Counted from the stretch's first letter, positions 16,303 to 26,076 are shown. The stretch: 38,991 bases of DNA from Photobacterium sanguinicancri (GCF_002265265.1 NZ_NOIF01000025.1:1-38991); one strand, 5' to 3'. Program-made: numbers and translations. Notes: a model not told the origin generated them from the letters alone.

Positions 16303-16319
16303 TAATATGAAGCACTGAT

Positions 16320-19300
16320 TTATTGCGTGATAAGGTGCTGCAGTTTATCGCGTTTTACCATCAGTTCTTGATATGCGCTGGAATGCTCGTCACAGCGTGC
16401 CATCACAAAGTTAATGGTACTGAGCACTGTGCGCCAGCGGGGGGTTTTAGGTAGTGTTTCAACGTGTAGGTACTTATCTAATGTACGTGTTTGTAAAGTA
16501 CTTCGATCGAGGTAAACCCGCCATAATCCGCTTTCTTCGGCTAAATCGAATTTAGTCTTTTGGGTTGTTTGCTCCCATGTGGTGAGAGTTGTTTTCATTA
16601 CCTCCACCAGTAATTCACGCACGATACTGCCTTTATCTTTGTTATCACTACCAAGCTTATCCGCTAGGCGCGTAAATTCACCACCTAATTCACGCAGTTG
16701 CTGAAGATTATTTCTATCGCCATCAAAAGCAAACCCAGAGAGTACATCAATAGCGCTTTCTAACTCACTGATACGATGTTGGGCAGAAGGGCCTATATTA
16801 TCGAAGATAAACATACGCTTAAGCCCTGACTCTTCAGGTAAATTGATCACATCGGTATCAAGCGCTTTGAGCTCATCACCGATCCGGAAGGTAAGCTGGC
16901 CATTAAAATGGTGACTTTGGCTAATATCATCCGGTAAGTGGGTCATCAATATATCATCAATATTATGGCGTTCGAGCTGCTCCGGTGCTCGTCTAAAGAG
17001 CTTTCCTGCAGCTGCATTAGCGTAACGTACCCGTCCTTCATTTTGCACACAAACAATGGCTTCGCTGGTCGATTCGAGTAAACCCATTAAACGGGTTTGG
17101 GTTTCGAGTAACCCTTCTTCCACTTGTTCACGGCGGTCTATTTCTTGTTGCAGAACAAGGTTATGCTGGCGTTGTTGTTCGGCTTTCCCTGCTTGAATAT
17201 GGGCTCCAATACGAGCGATTAATTCTTCTTTATTAAACGGCTTTGCTAAATAGTCATTGGCGCCATACTCAAAGCCTTTGACGCGATCCTGCACTTGTCC
17301 TAGTGCTGAGAGCATAATGATTGGTAACTCTCGTAGGTCATATTGTTGGCGTAAGTGCTGGCATACTTCATAGCCGCTCATTTCTGGCATCATGATATCG
17401 AGCAGAATCAATGCTGGCTGATGTTGATCCATTAACTTAAGCGCTTGGGGACCACTTTCCGCCGTGAGGACTTGGTAACCTTCAAGGCGTAAAAAGTTGT
17501 TTAGCACCTGTAAATTCACGGGCTCATCATCAACTATCAGTAGCAACTCACCATCAGGATTATTTGGTAGTGCTTCATCTTTACAGCTTGAAACCCCCAA
17601 TGTAGGTGCTGTGAAATGGTTGGTATTGCCGAGCTTACTGTCTGCAATATCTTGGTCACTCGCAAGATTCAAGGTAAAGCTAAATGTCGCTCCTACCATA
17701 GGCTGGCTGCTGACATACAAGCGACCGCCCATTAGTTCGATCAACTGTCGGCTGATTGATAAGCCTAATCCTGCACCTTGTCTATAGTGTGATGATCCCG
17801 TATTGGCTTGGATTAAGGGTTCAAAAATGTGTTCCAGTTGCTCTGGGTGGATCCCTTGTCCGGTATCAACCACTTGGACTCGGATCTGATTTTCTAGCAC
17901 CATTGCAGACAAGACAATTTTACCTTCCGAGGTGTATTTAATGGCATTGCCTATCAGGTTATAAAGCACTTGCTCTAAGCGTTGTTCATCAGCTAAAACG
18001 GGTGGCAAATCAGCAGGGATCTGGTTAATGATGCGAATTGGTTTACTGCCAACCAAGTGGCGTGATAATTCAAGTACTAGATGTGTTGCAGAGGATAGAT
18101 CCACCGCATGTTTATTGATGTCGAGATCGCCATAACGCATCTTGTGGTAATCCAATAAATCATCCACTAGGTTTGTTAATCGCTGGCCACTATTGATCAG
18201 CATTTCCAGTTGACGACGCTGCGATGCTTGTACTGGGCCATTCGCACCGGCTAAAAGGGACTCTGCAATGCCAACCATGCCGTGCAGTGGGGTACGCAGT
18301 TCATGCGACGTGGTCGCAAGGAATTCATCTTTTAGCTTGTCGGTAACTTGAAGTTCTTTGTTTTGTTGCTGTATCACTTTAAGGTTTTGTTCTAATTCGG
18401 TATTTTGATCGCGGATTAGGCTTATTTTTTCACGGACAGAGCGTTGCATTCGGGCAAAACTAACGGCCAATCGGCCAATTTCATCACTCCGTTCAATACC
18501 TTCAATTTTCTGATCTAAATCGCCTGCAGATACCCGTTCTGCAGCCCAGGTAAGGCGTAATAGGGGGGCGGTAATTGAATTGGAAAGTAAATGCGAAGCA
18601 ATGATGACCAGCACAATTGCGGTGATCATGGCGACGAGGAATATTTTTTCTATTTGACGGATCCGAGCAAAAGCTTCCTCTTCAGGAAGTTCAACCACTA
18701 AAGCCCAAGTGTTACCAAGAACATTGATCGGGGAAAAGGCGCTGAGTACTGGTGTTTGACTAAAGTTTAAAAAGCTACCGACCCCGATATTTCCTTCGAG
18801 AGCTTGGTTAATACTCTCACTGTTTAGTGGGTTACTGCCTTCGCTGGTGGTTGGGATCCTTGGCTGATGATCGCTGCCGACTAGCAATGTTTGCACGTAG
18901 TTACTGGTGGGTGGTGTGTCTGCAATTAGGGAGCTGATCCGCTTATTACTGAGTTCAAAAAAGACATAACTGTGTAAGTAGCCTTGCTGAATAACAGGCG
19001 CGGCAAACCATGCCGTTTGTGACGATTGATCTTTATTCGCTGAAAAGTCAGTGAATGCAATAGGTACCTGTTCAGGCTGGCTTTGCATATCACTTGTTTG
19101 TTCTTTTATAGCTTTAAAGGTGTTGCTGAGCTCGCTGCCAGAAAAGCGAGGATCGTTTAAACCAATGCCAAATCGTTCAGGGTGGTTGACGGAATACACC
19201 ACATTACCCTTAATATCGACCAGCATGATGTCACTAAAGTCAGACCGTTTTAAGTATTCCTCAAAGGCCCAGTGATAGCGTTTGTACATTAATCGATAAC

Positions 19301-19706
19301 GTTCGTGTCCGATATAGTTAGTGCTATGCGCATTAATTGATTTGCCTTTTTCGGTGAGCGTATGGGTGAAATAGGTGCTGCGATTATTGTCATCGAGTTT
19401 GCTGGGGAGTTCACCTAGCTGATGGAAGGCACCCACTAAGCCATAAAATCGACCGCCACTGGCATTGGCGAGTTCTGAGCGAGCAAAGCTTTGTGCTTCA
19501 GATTCTTTTGCCGTAAAGAAGTTATTAAGCTGTTTCTTTTTATTATCAAGCAGTGATGCGAGGTGCGAGGTGCTTTGCTCAACCAAATCCTTGGTATGTG
19601 AGTTCATGAAAAACAGCGCAGACAGCGTTAAGGGGGTAATGCTGAGCACTAAAAAAGCGATCATTAAGGTATTTTGGAGGCGCTTAAATTGCGTGATGTT
19701 TTTCAT
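16320..19706 (-). CDS. chiS: ChiS, membrane hybrid sensor kinase/transcription factor for chitin utilisation
   Basis: A 1128-residue protein. Order of parts: TM1 (about 12-34), a large periplasmic sensor (35-350), TM2 (355-374), HAMP (374-425), coiled coil, HisKA with His468 in SHELRTPLHG, an HATPase domain (N-box Asn587, DTGQG 614-618, GAGLGLS 644-650), a receiver (VDDE 725-728, Asp770, Lys822), a coiled coil and PAS-like domain (about 870-970), and a C-terminal region of about 130 residues with no standard domain. In V. cholerae ChiS that C-terminal region binds DNA directly while the protein stays in the membrane, and CBP represses it. Length and position match VC0622. The ribosome site is poor (only AGG upstream), suggesting low expression. 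Confidence 0.94.
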   Translation of the reverse strand: MKNITQFKRLQNTLMIAFLVLSITPLTLSALFFMNSHTKDLVEQSTSHLASLLDNKKKQLNNFFTAKESEAQSFARSELANASGGRFYGLVGAFHQLGELPSKLDDNNRSTYFTHTLTEKGKSINAHSTNYIGHERYRLMYKRYHWAFEEYLKRSDFSDIMLVDIKGNVVYSVNHPERFGIGLNDPRFSGSELSNTFKAIKEQTSDMQSQPEQVPIAFTDFSANKDQSSQTAWFAAPVIQQGYLHSYVFFELSNKRISSLIADTPPTSNYVQTLLVGSDHQPRIPTTSEGSNPLNSESINQALEGNIGVGSFLNFSQTPVLSAFSPINVLGNTWALVVELPEEEAFARIRQIEKIFLVAMITAIVLVIIASHLLSNSITAPLLRLTWAAERVSAGDLDQKIEGIERSDEIGRLAVSFARMQRSVREKISLIRDQNTELEQNLKVIQQQNKELQVTDKLKDEFLATTSHELRTPLHGMVGIAESLLAGANGPVQASQRRQLEMLINSGQRLTNLVDDLLDYHKMRYGDLDINKHAVDLSSATHLVLELSRHLVGSKPIRIINQIPADLPPVLADEQRLEQVLYNLIGNAIKYTSEGKIVLSAMVLENQIRVQVVDTGQGIHPEQLEHIFEPLIQANTGSSHYRQGAGLGLSISRQLIELMGGRLYVSSQPMVGATFSFTLNLASDQDIADSKLGNTNHFTAPTLGVSSCKDEALPNNPDGELLLIVDDEPVNLQVLNNFLRLEGYQVLTAESGPQALKLMDQHQPALILLDIMMPEMSGYEVCQHLRQQYDLRELPIIMLSALGQVQDRVKGFEYGANDYLAKPFNKEELIARIGAHIQAGKAEQQRQHNLVLQQEIDRREQVEEGLLETQTRLMGLLESTSEAIVCVQNEGRVRYANAAAGKLFRRAPEQLERHNIDDILMTHLPDDISQSHHFNGQLTFRIGDELKALDTDVINLPEESGLKRMFIFDNIGPSAQHRISELESAIDVLSGFAFDGDRNNLQQLRELGGEFTRLADKLGSDNKDKGSIVRELLVEVMKTTLTTWEQTTQKTKFDLAEESGLWRVYLDRSTLQTRTLDKYLHVETLPKTPRWRTVLSTINFVMARCDEHSSAYQELMVKRDKLQHLITQ

Positions 19707-19738
19707 TAAGGTGCCTGTGTAGGGTCATCATTTTGCAA

Positions 19739-19744
19739 GTTATA
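19739..19744 (-). promoter_or_regulatory. Candidate -10 element of the chiS promoter
   Basis: On the minus strand TATAAC matches TATAAT at five of six positions, about 33 bases upstream of the chiS ATG, with only a partial -35 (ACGACT) 17 bases further upstream. This would give a leader of about 26 nt. Confidence 0.3.
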
Positions 19745-19807
19745 TGGATGTTAATACGATTAGTCGTTCGAGGGCTGATTAAAAGCGCGCGTACAGAATG
19801 TAAATTT

Positions 19808-19838
19808 AACACCCTGTATCTAAGGTGTTTTTTTTGAC
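19808..19838 (+). terminator. Orphan terminator-like hairpin
   Basis: AACACC pairs with GGTGTT around a 10-nt loop and is followed by an unbroken T-tract (about nine). No plus-strand gene lies upstream: chiS and rsmC are both on the minus strand. It may end a small non-coding transcript. Confidence 0.45.
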
Positions 19839-20001
19839 GTATTCAGCGTAAGAGAAAGCCTGTAACGATAACAAAGTGACAAACTAATCGTGCTTTACAC
19901 TTGTTATACTGAGTTTTTTTGAGGGATCAAGCAAGTGGATAATGAAGCGTGTGTTAAAACACAAAATTGACGGACTTAACGGAGGGTGTGCGTGATAAAT
20001 G

Positions 20002-20037
20002 ACGGAATTGAAAGCAGACTGAACAATTTCAGTCTGC
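20002..20037 (-). terminator. Terminator of rsmC
   Basis: GCAGACTGA pairs perfectly with TCAGTCTGC around a 6-nt loop, 9 bases after the rsmC stop codon. On the minus strand TTTCAATT follows, a modest U-tract. Confidence 0.6.
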
Positions 20038-20045
20038 CTTTAGTA

Positions 20046-21065
20046 CTATTTTTTCGCAGCGTAAATATTGAATTTATTTGTTGTCGCTGCCGTACGACAC
20101 TCACCGAAGCTTTTTTGAATAAGTGGTGGGTACTGTAAGAAGCTGTTTGCCACAATAATAAGTGCACCATCGTTGTGTAAGTGTTGTGGCGCTTGGGCAA
20201 TAAAGTTTTCCGTTGGTTCGTAACAGGTTTTTAGCCCTGAATGGAACGGAGGATTACTCACCAAGTAATTGTATGAACCTGGCAGTTCGGTAAATACATC
20301 TGTTGCGGTAAATTTGGCTTCAAGGTTATTGAGCTTGAAGGTTTCTCTTGCTGACTCAAGCGCCAGCGCACTGATGTCACACAGTTCTAATTCAATGCTT
20401 GGGTTATTGGTTTTCATTACTGCACCGATCACACCAGCACCACAACCAAAATCGAGCACTTTGCCGCGAAGTTTAGGTAGAGTATTCAGCAGTAATTCTG
20501 AACCTTTATCGAATTCACCGTGGCTAAATACACCAGGTAAAGATCGAATAGTGATCTCTGTACCTGCAACCGTTAATGGGTAATTACGGAACCATGCTGA
20601 AAGCTCAAAAGGTTGTGCTGGGTTATCGCAACGGCCCCAATAAAAACCACAACGGCGAGCCGAATCATATTTGGTGAGTGGCCCGTATGGCGTAAACATT
20701 TTTTCTGCGCTACGTACACCACTGCGGTTTTCACCCACAATACAGATTTCGGTACCTGTACCAAATTTTGCCAATACCATCGATAGTAAATAATCCGCTT
20801 CTGCTTTGGCTTTAGGCCAGTACAGTAGGATCATGTCGATATCTAAATCTGCCGTGAGTTCAGCGCCAAAGTGACTAACCACTTTTTGTGAGCGGCTGAT
20901 TTGTTTGTGGTAGGCATAGTTGGTGGTAAATACCGACACAGACTGGGCAACGTCTACCAATGCCAGCGGATAGTCATCGCTGAGTTCACCGACGACAAGT
21001 ACTTTACGGTTCTCAAAAAACTCAAGTTGACGTGCAACGACCTGACTGGCTGCGGTATAGGACAT
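20046..21065 (-). CDS. rsmC: 16S rRNA (guanine-1207-N2)-methyltransferase RsmC
   Basis: A 339-residue SAM-dependent rRNA methyltransferase that modifies G1207 of 16S rRNA in the 30S subunit. It shows the RsmC duplication: an N-terminal degenerate methyltransferase-like domain (about 1-155) and a C-terminal active domain with the SAM loop DFGCGAGV (205-212) and the target-base motif NPPF (271-274). Its length is close to that of E. coli RsmC. It lies between chiS and the AI-2E family gene, all on the minus strand with separate terminators, so it is probably monocistronic. Confidence 0.95.
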   Translation of the reverse strand: MSYTAASQVVARQLEFFENRKVLVVGELSDDYPLALVDVAQSVSVFTTNYAYHKQISRSQKVVSHFGAELTADLDIDMILLYWPKAKAEADYLLSMVLAKFGTGTEICIVGENRSGVRSAEKMFTPYGPLTKYDSARRCGFYWGRCDNPAQPFELSAWFRNYPLTVAGTEITIRSLPGVFSHGEFDKGSELLLNTLPKLRGKVLDFGCGAGVIGAVMKTNNPSIELELCDISALALESARETFKLNNLEAKFTATDVFTELPGSYNYLVSNPPFHSGLKTCYEPTENFIAQAPQHLHNDGALIIVANSFLQYPPLIQKSFGECRTAATTNKFNIYAAKK

Positions 21066-21120
21066 AATGGGCCTTTAATAAACATCACGAAGGGCGCGAA
21101 TTGTTCCACAAAACCAACAT

Positions 21121-21162
21121 GAAAGGAAGATAAGCACCGCTGTATCCGTGGGGATACAGCGG
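21121..21162 (-). terminator. Terminator of the AI-2E family transporter gene
   Basis: CCGCTGTATCC pairs perfectly over 11 bp with GGATACAGCGG, with a 4-nt loop. On the minus strand it is followed by TGCTTATCTTCCTTT, which is pyrimidine-rich but interrupted. It begins 10 bases after the stop codon. Confidence 0.65.
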
Positions 21163-21171
21163 CCTTAGTGG

Positions 21172-22263
21172 TTAATTTCGGTCTTGCTGTTCGAGGAAGT
21201 CTTTAAATTCAACCTCATACATACTAAATAACACTGCAGTAACGGCAAAAATGATTGGGCCGTAAATCATGCCGATAAGACCAAACAGGTGTAACCCACC
21301 CAAAATGGAGAAGAAGATCAGCAGGGTATTCATGCTTGAGTTACCTTGCATCAGTAATGGGCGTACCACGTTATCGATGGAACCTACGACAATGATCCCC
21401 CATGCTGATAAGAACAGCGCCCATTCCCATTGATCAATCAAGAGCAAGTAAAGTGAAGCTGGTAACCAGATAAGCGCGGTACCAACCACAGGAATAAAGG
21501 AAGCAAAGGCCATCATCGATCCCCAGAATAGCGCGGGGAATCCAGCCATCCACATTGCAAAGCCGCCGACAAACCCTTGCACAATCGCGGTAAGAAATGC
21601 CCCAAGTACTGCGGATTTAGCCACTTGTTCTACTTCGTTAAGTAGGGTGTCTTCTTGGCTACGTGATAGTGGAATGATTAAGCGTAGCGTTGAGACCATT
21701 TTTTCGTGATCGCGTAATAAGAAAAATAAGACAAATAGCATCAAGAGGAAGCTCACCAAAAAGTTGGTGGCATCACCCAGTAACTTGGCGCTCATATTGA
21801 TAAGTTGTGAGCCAAATTTAGAGGCTGCAGAGGCGATCTTTTGGATAACCACTTGGGCGTCAATGCCATCAAATGGTGAGTATTTATCGATTAAGGCTAA
21901 GGCTGATTGCGCATAGGAGTGGTTAAGCATTTGTTCTGCCCCGCCACTCGTTAACCATACATAGCTACCTTTTGAAAAGGTAGTGCCTTGCTGAATGATC
22001 GAGCTAAATACGACCAGCAATGGGATCACTATGATGAAGGTTAATAAGGTACATGACAAAATCGCGGCGCTGTTGGGGCGTTTTGGCATTTTCGCTTCAA
22101 TTTTTTCGTGAATTGGGTAGTACAGCAACGAGATAATGAAGCCCATCACGATGGGGCCTAAATAAGGTTCAATCAGGCGGTAGCTGGCATACGCGGCAAT
22201 GATCAATGCCACAATTAACATCCAATGTCTGGATTCGGCTTTAAATGGTTTTGGCACTTTCAT
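21172..22263 (-). CDS. AI-2E family transporter (PerM/YdiK-like membrane protein)
   Basis: A 363-residue polytopic inner-membrane protein with about seven to eight helices: two at the N-terminus (about 14-50), one at about 66-88, and a C-terminal cluster from about 160 to 350 with the hallmark GSIDNVVRPLLMQG. This matches the family formerly UPF0118, whose members have been linked to autoinducer-2 export or ion transport. The substrate cannot be told from the sequence. It is not linked to quorum-sensing genes here. Confidence 0.88.
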   Translation of the reverse strand: MKVPKPFKAESRHWMLIVALIIAAYASYRLIEPYLGPIVMGFIISLLYYPIHEKIEAKMPKRPNSAAILSCTLLTFIIVIPLLVVFSSIIQQGTTFSKGSYVWLTSGGAEQMLNHSYAQSALALIDKYSPFDGIDAQVVIQKIASAASKFGSQLINMSAKLLGDATNFLVSFLLMLFVLFFLLRDHEKMVSTLRLIIPLSRSQEDTLLNEVEQVAKSAVLGAFLTAIVQGFVGGFAMWMAGFPALFWGSMMAFASFIPVVGTALIWLPASLYLLLIDQWEWALFLSAWGIIVVGSIDNVVRPLLMQGNSSMNTLLIFFSILGGLHLFGLIGMIYGPIIFAVTAVLFSMYEVEFKDFLEQQDRN

Positions 22264-22474
22264 GTCCTTACAAGGTCAATATGCCGACAGGCTAGTTACC
22301 TATCAGCGAAAATAAGCAGTTAATGATCCGTCGATAGTGCTTATCATCGCATCAATTTCTGTCTATGCAATAGTGATGACAAGAAAAGACTAACATGCTG
22401 TTTTAGTTATAATGCAAAGAATAGAACAGCCTCAAAAATATTGATTGAATCAGGGTAAATAAGAGGAATGAAAA

Positions 22475-22582
22475 ATGGGATGTTGTGACAATCAGTGCGA
22501 CAAGAAAGTTAAACGTCGTCCACCTTTTGCTCTAATGGTTTTAATTGGCTTAGTGGTATTAGCAGTCGTATTTTGGCAATAG
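22475..22582 (+). CDS. Small Cys-rich single-pass membrane protein, 35 residues, unknown function
   Basis: An ATG-to-TAG frame of 35 codons. Its product begins MGCCDNQCDKKVKRRPP, has a hydrophobic segment FALMVLIGLVVLAVVF (18-33) and ends WQ. The cytosolic head has a CC-x3-C motif and a basic patch, suggesting a metal- or thiol-binding membrane peptide. AAGAGG lies 8 bases before the ATG. A bidirectional terminator shared with hemL follows 15 bases after the stop. It lies in the 382-bp gap between the AI-2E gene and hemL. I do not know a named family. Confidence 0.6.
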   Translation: MGCCDNQCDKKVKRRPPFALMVLIGLVVLAVVFWQ

Positions 22583-22589
22583 CTGGCAT

Positions 22590-22628
22590 AAAAAAAGCCA
22601 CGCTTAAGAGCGTGGCGTTATTGTTTCT
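22590..22628. terminator. Bidirectional terminator between hemL and the 35-codon gene
   Basis: GCCACGCT pairs perfectly with AGCGTGGC. Seven A precede it, giving a strong U-tract for hemL on the minus strand, and GTTATTGTTT follows on the plus strand for the small gene. Confidence 0.85.
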
Positions 22629-22645
22629 GCTTTGGACTGCGTTAA

Positions 22646-23944
22646 TTAAGCGTTAGCTTCTGCGGCAATCGTAGCAAATGCATGGTCGGCAGCAGCCAGC
22701 GTAGCTTCGATTTCTTTGTCACCGTGTGCCAGTGATGTAAAGCATGCTTCGTATGCTGATGGTGCAAGGTAAACACCATTTTTAAGCATTAAGTTGAAGA
22801 AACGTTTGAAGCGCTCAACATCACACTTAGTCACGTCTTCATAGCAAGTTACGTTTTCTTGTGTGGTGAAGAAGAAACCAAACATTGCGCCCACTTGGTT
22901 TGTTGCTAGTGGAATACCATGTTTTTCAGCTAAGGCTTTAAAACCTTGTGCTAGGTGCTTAGTGGCAAGAGAAAGGCGACGTTCGTTACCTTCTTCTGTT
23001 AGTACCGTTAGACAAGCATGACCTGCAGCCATTGCGACTGGGTTACCTGACAGTGTACCAGCTTGGTATACCGGGCCTGTAGGCGCGATATATTGCATCA
23101 CATCTCTGCGGCCACCAAAAGCACCGACAGGCATACCGCCACCGATCACTTTACCCAGCGTAGTTAGATCTGGTTTGATGTTGTAGTAACCTTGTGCGCC
23201 ACCGTGAGAAACGCGGAACCCTGTCATTACTTCATCAAGAATAAGTAGCGCACCAAATTCGTCACAAATTTCACGTAGGCCTTCAAGGAAGCCGGGTACT
23301 GGTGGAATGCAGTTCATGTTACCCGCAACAGGCTCAACGATAATACAAGCGATGTCTTCTGGGTTTTGAGTAAACACTTCACGTACTGAATCAAGGTCGT
23401 TGAAGGTACAAGTTAGGGTGTGCTTAGCGAAATCAGCAGGTACGCCTGGTGAGCTAGGTTGACCAAGCGTCAATGCACCAGAGCCAGCTTTTACTAGTAG
23501 GCAGTCTGCGTGACCGTGGTAACAGCCTTCAAATTTGATGATTTTGTCGCGGTTAGTGAAGCCACGTGCAAGGCGAATCGCACTCATGGTAGCTTCAGTA
23601 CCTGAGCTTACCATGCGCACTTGTTCCATTGATGGTACTAGGCGTGACACCATTTCAGCCATGGTGATTTCCATTTCAGTTGGCGCACCAAAGCTTAGGC
23701 CACGTTGTGCTGCATCGATCACGGCATCACGGATAGCCACATGGTTGTGACCAAGAATCATAGGACCCCAAGAGCCAACGTAGTCGATGTACGCTTTACC
23801 ATCAGCATCGAAAATGTAGGCACCGTCAGCTCGTTCGATAAAGATAGGGTGACCACCAACGCCGGCAAATGCGCGAACTGGTGAGTTTACGCCACCCGGG
23901 ATGGCTTCTTGTGCTTTAGCAAATAACTCTGCTGATTTGCTCAT
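22646..23944 (-). CDS. hemL: Glutamate-1-semialdehyde 2,1-aminomutase
   Basis: A 432-residue PLP enzyme that converts glutamate-1-semialdehyde to 5-aminolevulinate, the second committed step of the C5 tetrapyrrole pathway, in the cytosol. The PLP lysine is Lys265 in [16 protein letters not shown] (113-119) and [11 protein letters not shown] (234-244) contact the cofactor. The frame is open to 24031, but the family start MSKSAELF at 23944 is preferred: AGGA is 8 bases upstream and length equals the family norm. It is divergent from clcA, as in E. coli. Confidence 0.96.
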   Translation of the reverse strand: MSKSAELFAKAQEAIPGGVNSPVRAFAGVGGHPIFIERADGAYIFDADGKAYIDYVGSWGPMILGHNHVAIRDAVIDAAQRGLSFGAPTEMEITMAEMVSRLVPSMEQVRMVSSGTEATMSAIRLARGFTNRDKIIKFEGCYHGHADCLLVKAGSGALTLGQPSSPGVPADFAKHTLTCTFNDLDSVREVFTQNPEDIACIIVEPVAGNMNCIPPVPGFLEGLREICDEFGALLILDEVMTGFRVSHGGAQGYYNIKPDLTTLGKVIGGGMPVGAFGGRRDVMQYIAPTGPVYQAGTLSGNPVAMAAGHACLTVLTEEGNERRLSLATKHLAQGFKALAEKHGIPLATNQVGAMFGFFFTTQENVTCYEDVTKCDVERFKRFFNLMLKNGVYLAPSAYEACFTSLAHGDKEIEATLAAADHAFATIAAEANA

Positions 23945-24133
23945 TAGTAGTGTCCTATTTAATTTATTTAATTCAGGCTGCGGCATTGTACCCAAAGGAA
24001 AAGCGCCAGCGCTAGGGATGTTTGTCACCATTTCGCAGTTCTTTTCAATTTCTAACTAAGCTATCAGTGATGGAAAGCTAGTTTTCAACATTGTGAGTGT
24101 TAACTTTAACCAGTATTGGCTAAGCTAGTAGGA

Positions 24134-24165
24134 GCAAACTGCTGCATATTCTTTCAGTAGTTTGC
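24134..24165. other. Hairpin in the hemL-clcA divergent region
   Basis: GCAAACTGCTG pairs with CAGTAGTTTGC over 11 positions (one G-U) with a 10-nt loop, about 63 bp before the clcA ATG. A TATACA hexamer at 24175-24180 could be a clcA -10, leaving the hairpin upstream as a DNA-level repeat. Confidence 0.45.
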
Positions 24166-24227
24166 ACTACAGACTATACAAATCATGTCTATCCTTTCTG
24201 CTGCTTACTAATTTATACGGTTAAACC

Positions 24228-25619
24228 ATGACGGAACCTGCTCAATCTCAGGCGACCTCGCATCGTCGTCATCCTACGCGCCTAATGCGGCGTTTTTTAT
24301 CGCAAGATAAAACGCCTGTATCAGTGTTACTTCTTGCTGCCATTGTCGGTGTCATCGCAGGCTTGATGGGGACACTGTTTGAAATCGGCGTGCATTGGGT
24401 ATCTGAACAGCGAACCGACTGGTTACGTGCTGAAATCAGCAGTAGCTTACCTTTGTGGTTGACGGCATTTATGGTGAGCGCTGGATTGGCATTTATTGGC
24501 TATTTTTTAGTGCAGCGCTTTGCGCCTGAAGCGGCTGGTTCTGGCATTCCTGAAATTGAAGGGGCAATGGAAGACATTCGTCCTGTTCGCTGGTGGCGTG
24601 TGATCCCAGTGAAATTTATTGGTGGCTTAGGGGCGTTAGGTTCAGGCATGGTACTGGGTCGCGAAGGGCCAACGGTGCAGATGGGTGGTAACATCGGCCG
24701 AATGATCACCGATATCTTTCGTTTGAAAGACGAAGAAGGTCGTCACTCTTTATTAGCAGCGGGTGCGGCAGGTGGTCTGGCGGCGGCATTTAATGCGCCA
24801 ATGGCAGGGATCATGTTTGTAGTCGAAGAAATGCGGCCACAATTTCGATACAGCCTTATTTCAATTAAGTGTGTAATGATCTCTGCAATCGTTGCCAACA
24901 TTGTCTTTCGTAGTATTCGAGGACAAGAAGCCGTGATATCCATGCCGCAATATGAAGCGCCGATGCTGACATCGCTATGGCTATTTTTATTGTTGGGTAT
25001 GTTTTTTGGTGTGTTCGGGGTGATCTTCAACCGTTTAGTTACCCTTTCTCAAGATCTGTTTGCTCGAATTCACAACAATGACCGTCGCCGTTATTTGATC
25101 ACTGGCACTTTGCTCGGTGGTTGTTTTGGCTTGCTATTACTTTATTTACCAGAGCTTACTGGTGGTGGTATCGCGATTATTCCAGATGCCACTAACGGTA
25201 AATACAGCGTCAGCTTATTGTTTATCTTATTTTTGGCACGTGTCGCGACAACGTTATTGTGTTTTGGCTCGGGTGCACCTGGCGGTATTTTTGCTCCTAT
25301 GCTGGCGCTAGGCACTTTGTTTGGTACTTTCTTTGGTTCTATTGCGCAAGCGTGGTTCCCTGAATTTGGTTTAGAACCCGGTATGTTCGCGATTGCGGGG
25401 ATGGGCGCATTGTTTGCTGCAACCGTACGAGCACCAATCACAGGTATATTGTTAGTTATTGAAATGACCAACAACTATCATTTGATTGTCCCCTTGATTA
25501 TTACGACGCTTGGCGCAACCATGTTAGCGCAGGTATTAGGGGGTAAACCGATTTATTCTCAACTACTGCACCGAGCAATTAAAAAAGAAAAGTTACGCGC
25601 AGAGGTGGTCAATACTTGA
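24228..25619 (+). CDS. clcA: H+/Cl- exchange transporter ClcA
   Basis: A 463-residue CLC antiporter of the inner membrane that exchanges two chloride for one proton and aids extreme acid resistance in E. coli. The selectivity motifs are intact: GSGIPEIEG (104-112), GREGP with the gating Glu146, the proton-pathway Glu201 in [22 protein letters not shown], and the C-terminal Tyr in GKPIY. There are no CBS domains, as in E. coli ClcA. The ribosome site is weak (GGTTAAACC before ATG). erpA follows 59 bp later on the same strand. Confidence 0.96.
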   Translation: MTEPAQSQATSHRRHPTRLMRRFLSQDKTPVSVLLLAAIVGVIAGLMGTLFEIGVHWVSEQRTDWLRAEISSSLPLWLTAFMVSAGLAFIGYFLVQRFAPEAAGSGIPEIEGAMEDIRPVRWWRVIPVKFIGGLGALGSGMVLGREGPTVQMGGNIGRMITDIFRLKDEEGRHSLLAAGAAGGLAAAFNAPMAGIMFVVEEMRPQFRYSLISIKCVMISAIVANIVFRSIRGQEAVISMPQYEAPMLTSLWLFLLLGMFFGVFGVIFNRLVTLSQDLFARIHNNDRRRYLITGTLLGGCFGLLLLYLPELTGGGIAIIPDATNGKYSVSLLFILFLARVATTLLCFGSGAPGGIFAPMLALGTLFGTFFGSIAQAWFPEFGLEPGMFAIAGMGALFAATVRAPITGILLVIEMTNNYHLIVPLIITTLGATMLAQVLGGKPIYSQLLHRAIKKEKLRAEVVNT

Positions 25620-25678
25620 ACGAGATAGTCAGGTATTAGATAATCCGCTTAATAACTCGATATGTTTGTGAGGTCTTG

Positions 25679-26020
25679 ATGAGCGACACCAATTTGCCGC
25701 TAAATTTTTCAGATGTTGCCGCGAATAAAGTGAAAACGTTAATCGCTGAAGAAGAAAACCCAGAACTGAAGCTACGTGTGTACATCACCGGTGGTGGTTG
25801 TAGTGGTTTTCAATATGGTTTTACTTTCGATGAGAAGGTAAACGAAGGCGATATGACAATTGAAAAACAGGGCGTAACACTTGTTGTTGACCCTATGAGC
25901 TTACAATATTTGATCGGTGGTACGGTTGATTACACCGAGGGCCTTGAAGGTTCTCGTTTCTTCGTAAACAACCCGAATGCAACGACAACCTGTGGTTGTG
26001 GTGCATCGTTTAGCGTTTAA
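25679..26020 (+). CDS. erpA: Iron-sulfur cluster insertion protein ErpA
   Basis: A 113-residue A-type Fe-S carrier that passes clusters to apo-proteins such as IspG/IspH. The three ligands are present: Cys41 in GGGCSGF, and Cys105 and Cys107 in [10 protein letters not shown]. The body is nearly identical to E. coli ErpA over long stretches. A TTG codon 3 bases earlier is in frame, but the ATG at 25679 is better spaced from GAGG (5 bases), so it is chosen. It may be co-transcribed with clcA and ends before a strong two-way terminator. Confidence 0.97.
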   Translation: MSDTNLPLNFSDVAANKVKTLIAEEENPELKLRVYITGGGCSGFQYGFTFDEKVNEGDMTIEKQGVTLVVDPMSLQYLIGGTVDYTEGLEGSRFFVNNPNATTTCGCGASFSV

Positions 26021-26076
26021 GCTAGCCTGATTACTCTAAAAGCGAACATGTCTTTTTGAGTGAAATTAGAGAAATA

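Larger units (their letters stand above)
15505..16319. other. Long regulatory gap between the chb operon and chiS
   Basis: 815 bases with no credible gene. It contains the chiS terminator (16250-16302), CRP-like sites, a tandem CGTTAAAAACG repeat, and an inverted repeat AAATTAG/CTAATTT (16052-16074) next to a direct repeat TTTCAAGC (16041 and 16061). A 63-codon plus-strand frame at 16010-16201 has no ribosome site and an unconvincing composition. Confidence 0.7.
19707..20045. other. Intergenic region between rsmC and chiS
   Basis: 339 bases. It holds the candidate chiS promoter, a plus-strand terminator-like hairpin (19808-19838) with no gene in front of it, and the rsmC terminator (20002-20037). 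No credible coding frame is present. Confidence 0.6.

Noticed and set aside
23945..24031. 29-residue extension of HemL
   Set aside because: Family length and the ribosome site support the start at 23944; the extension is non-conserved leader sequence.
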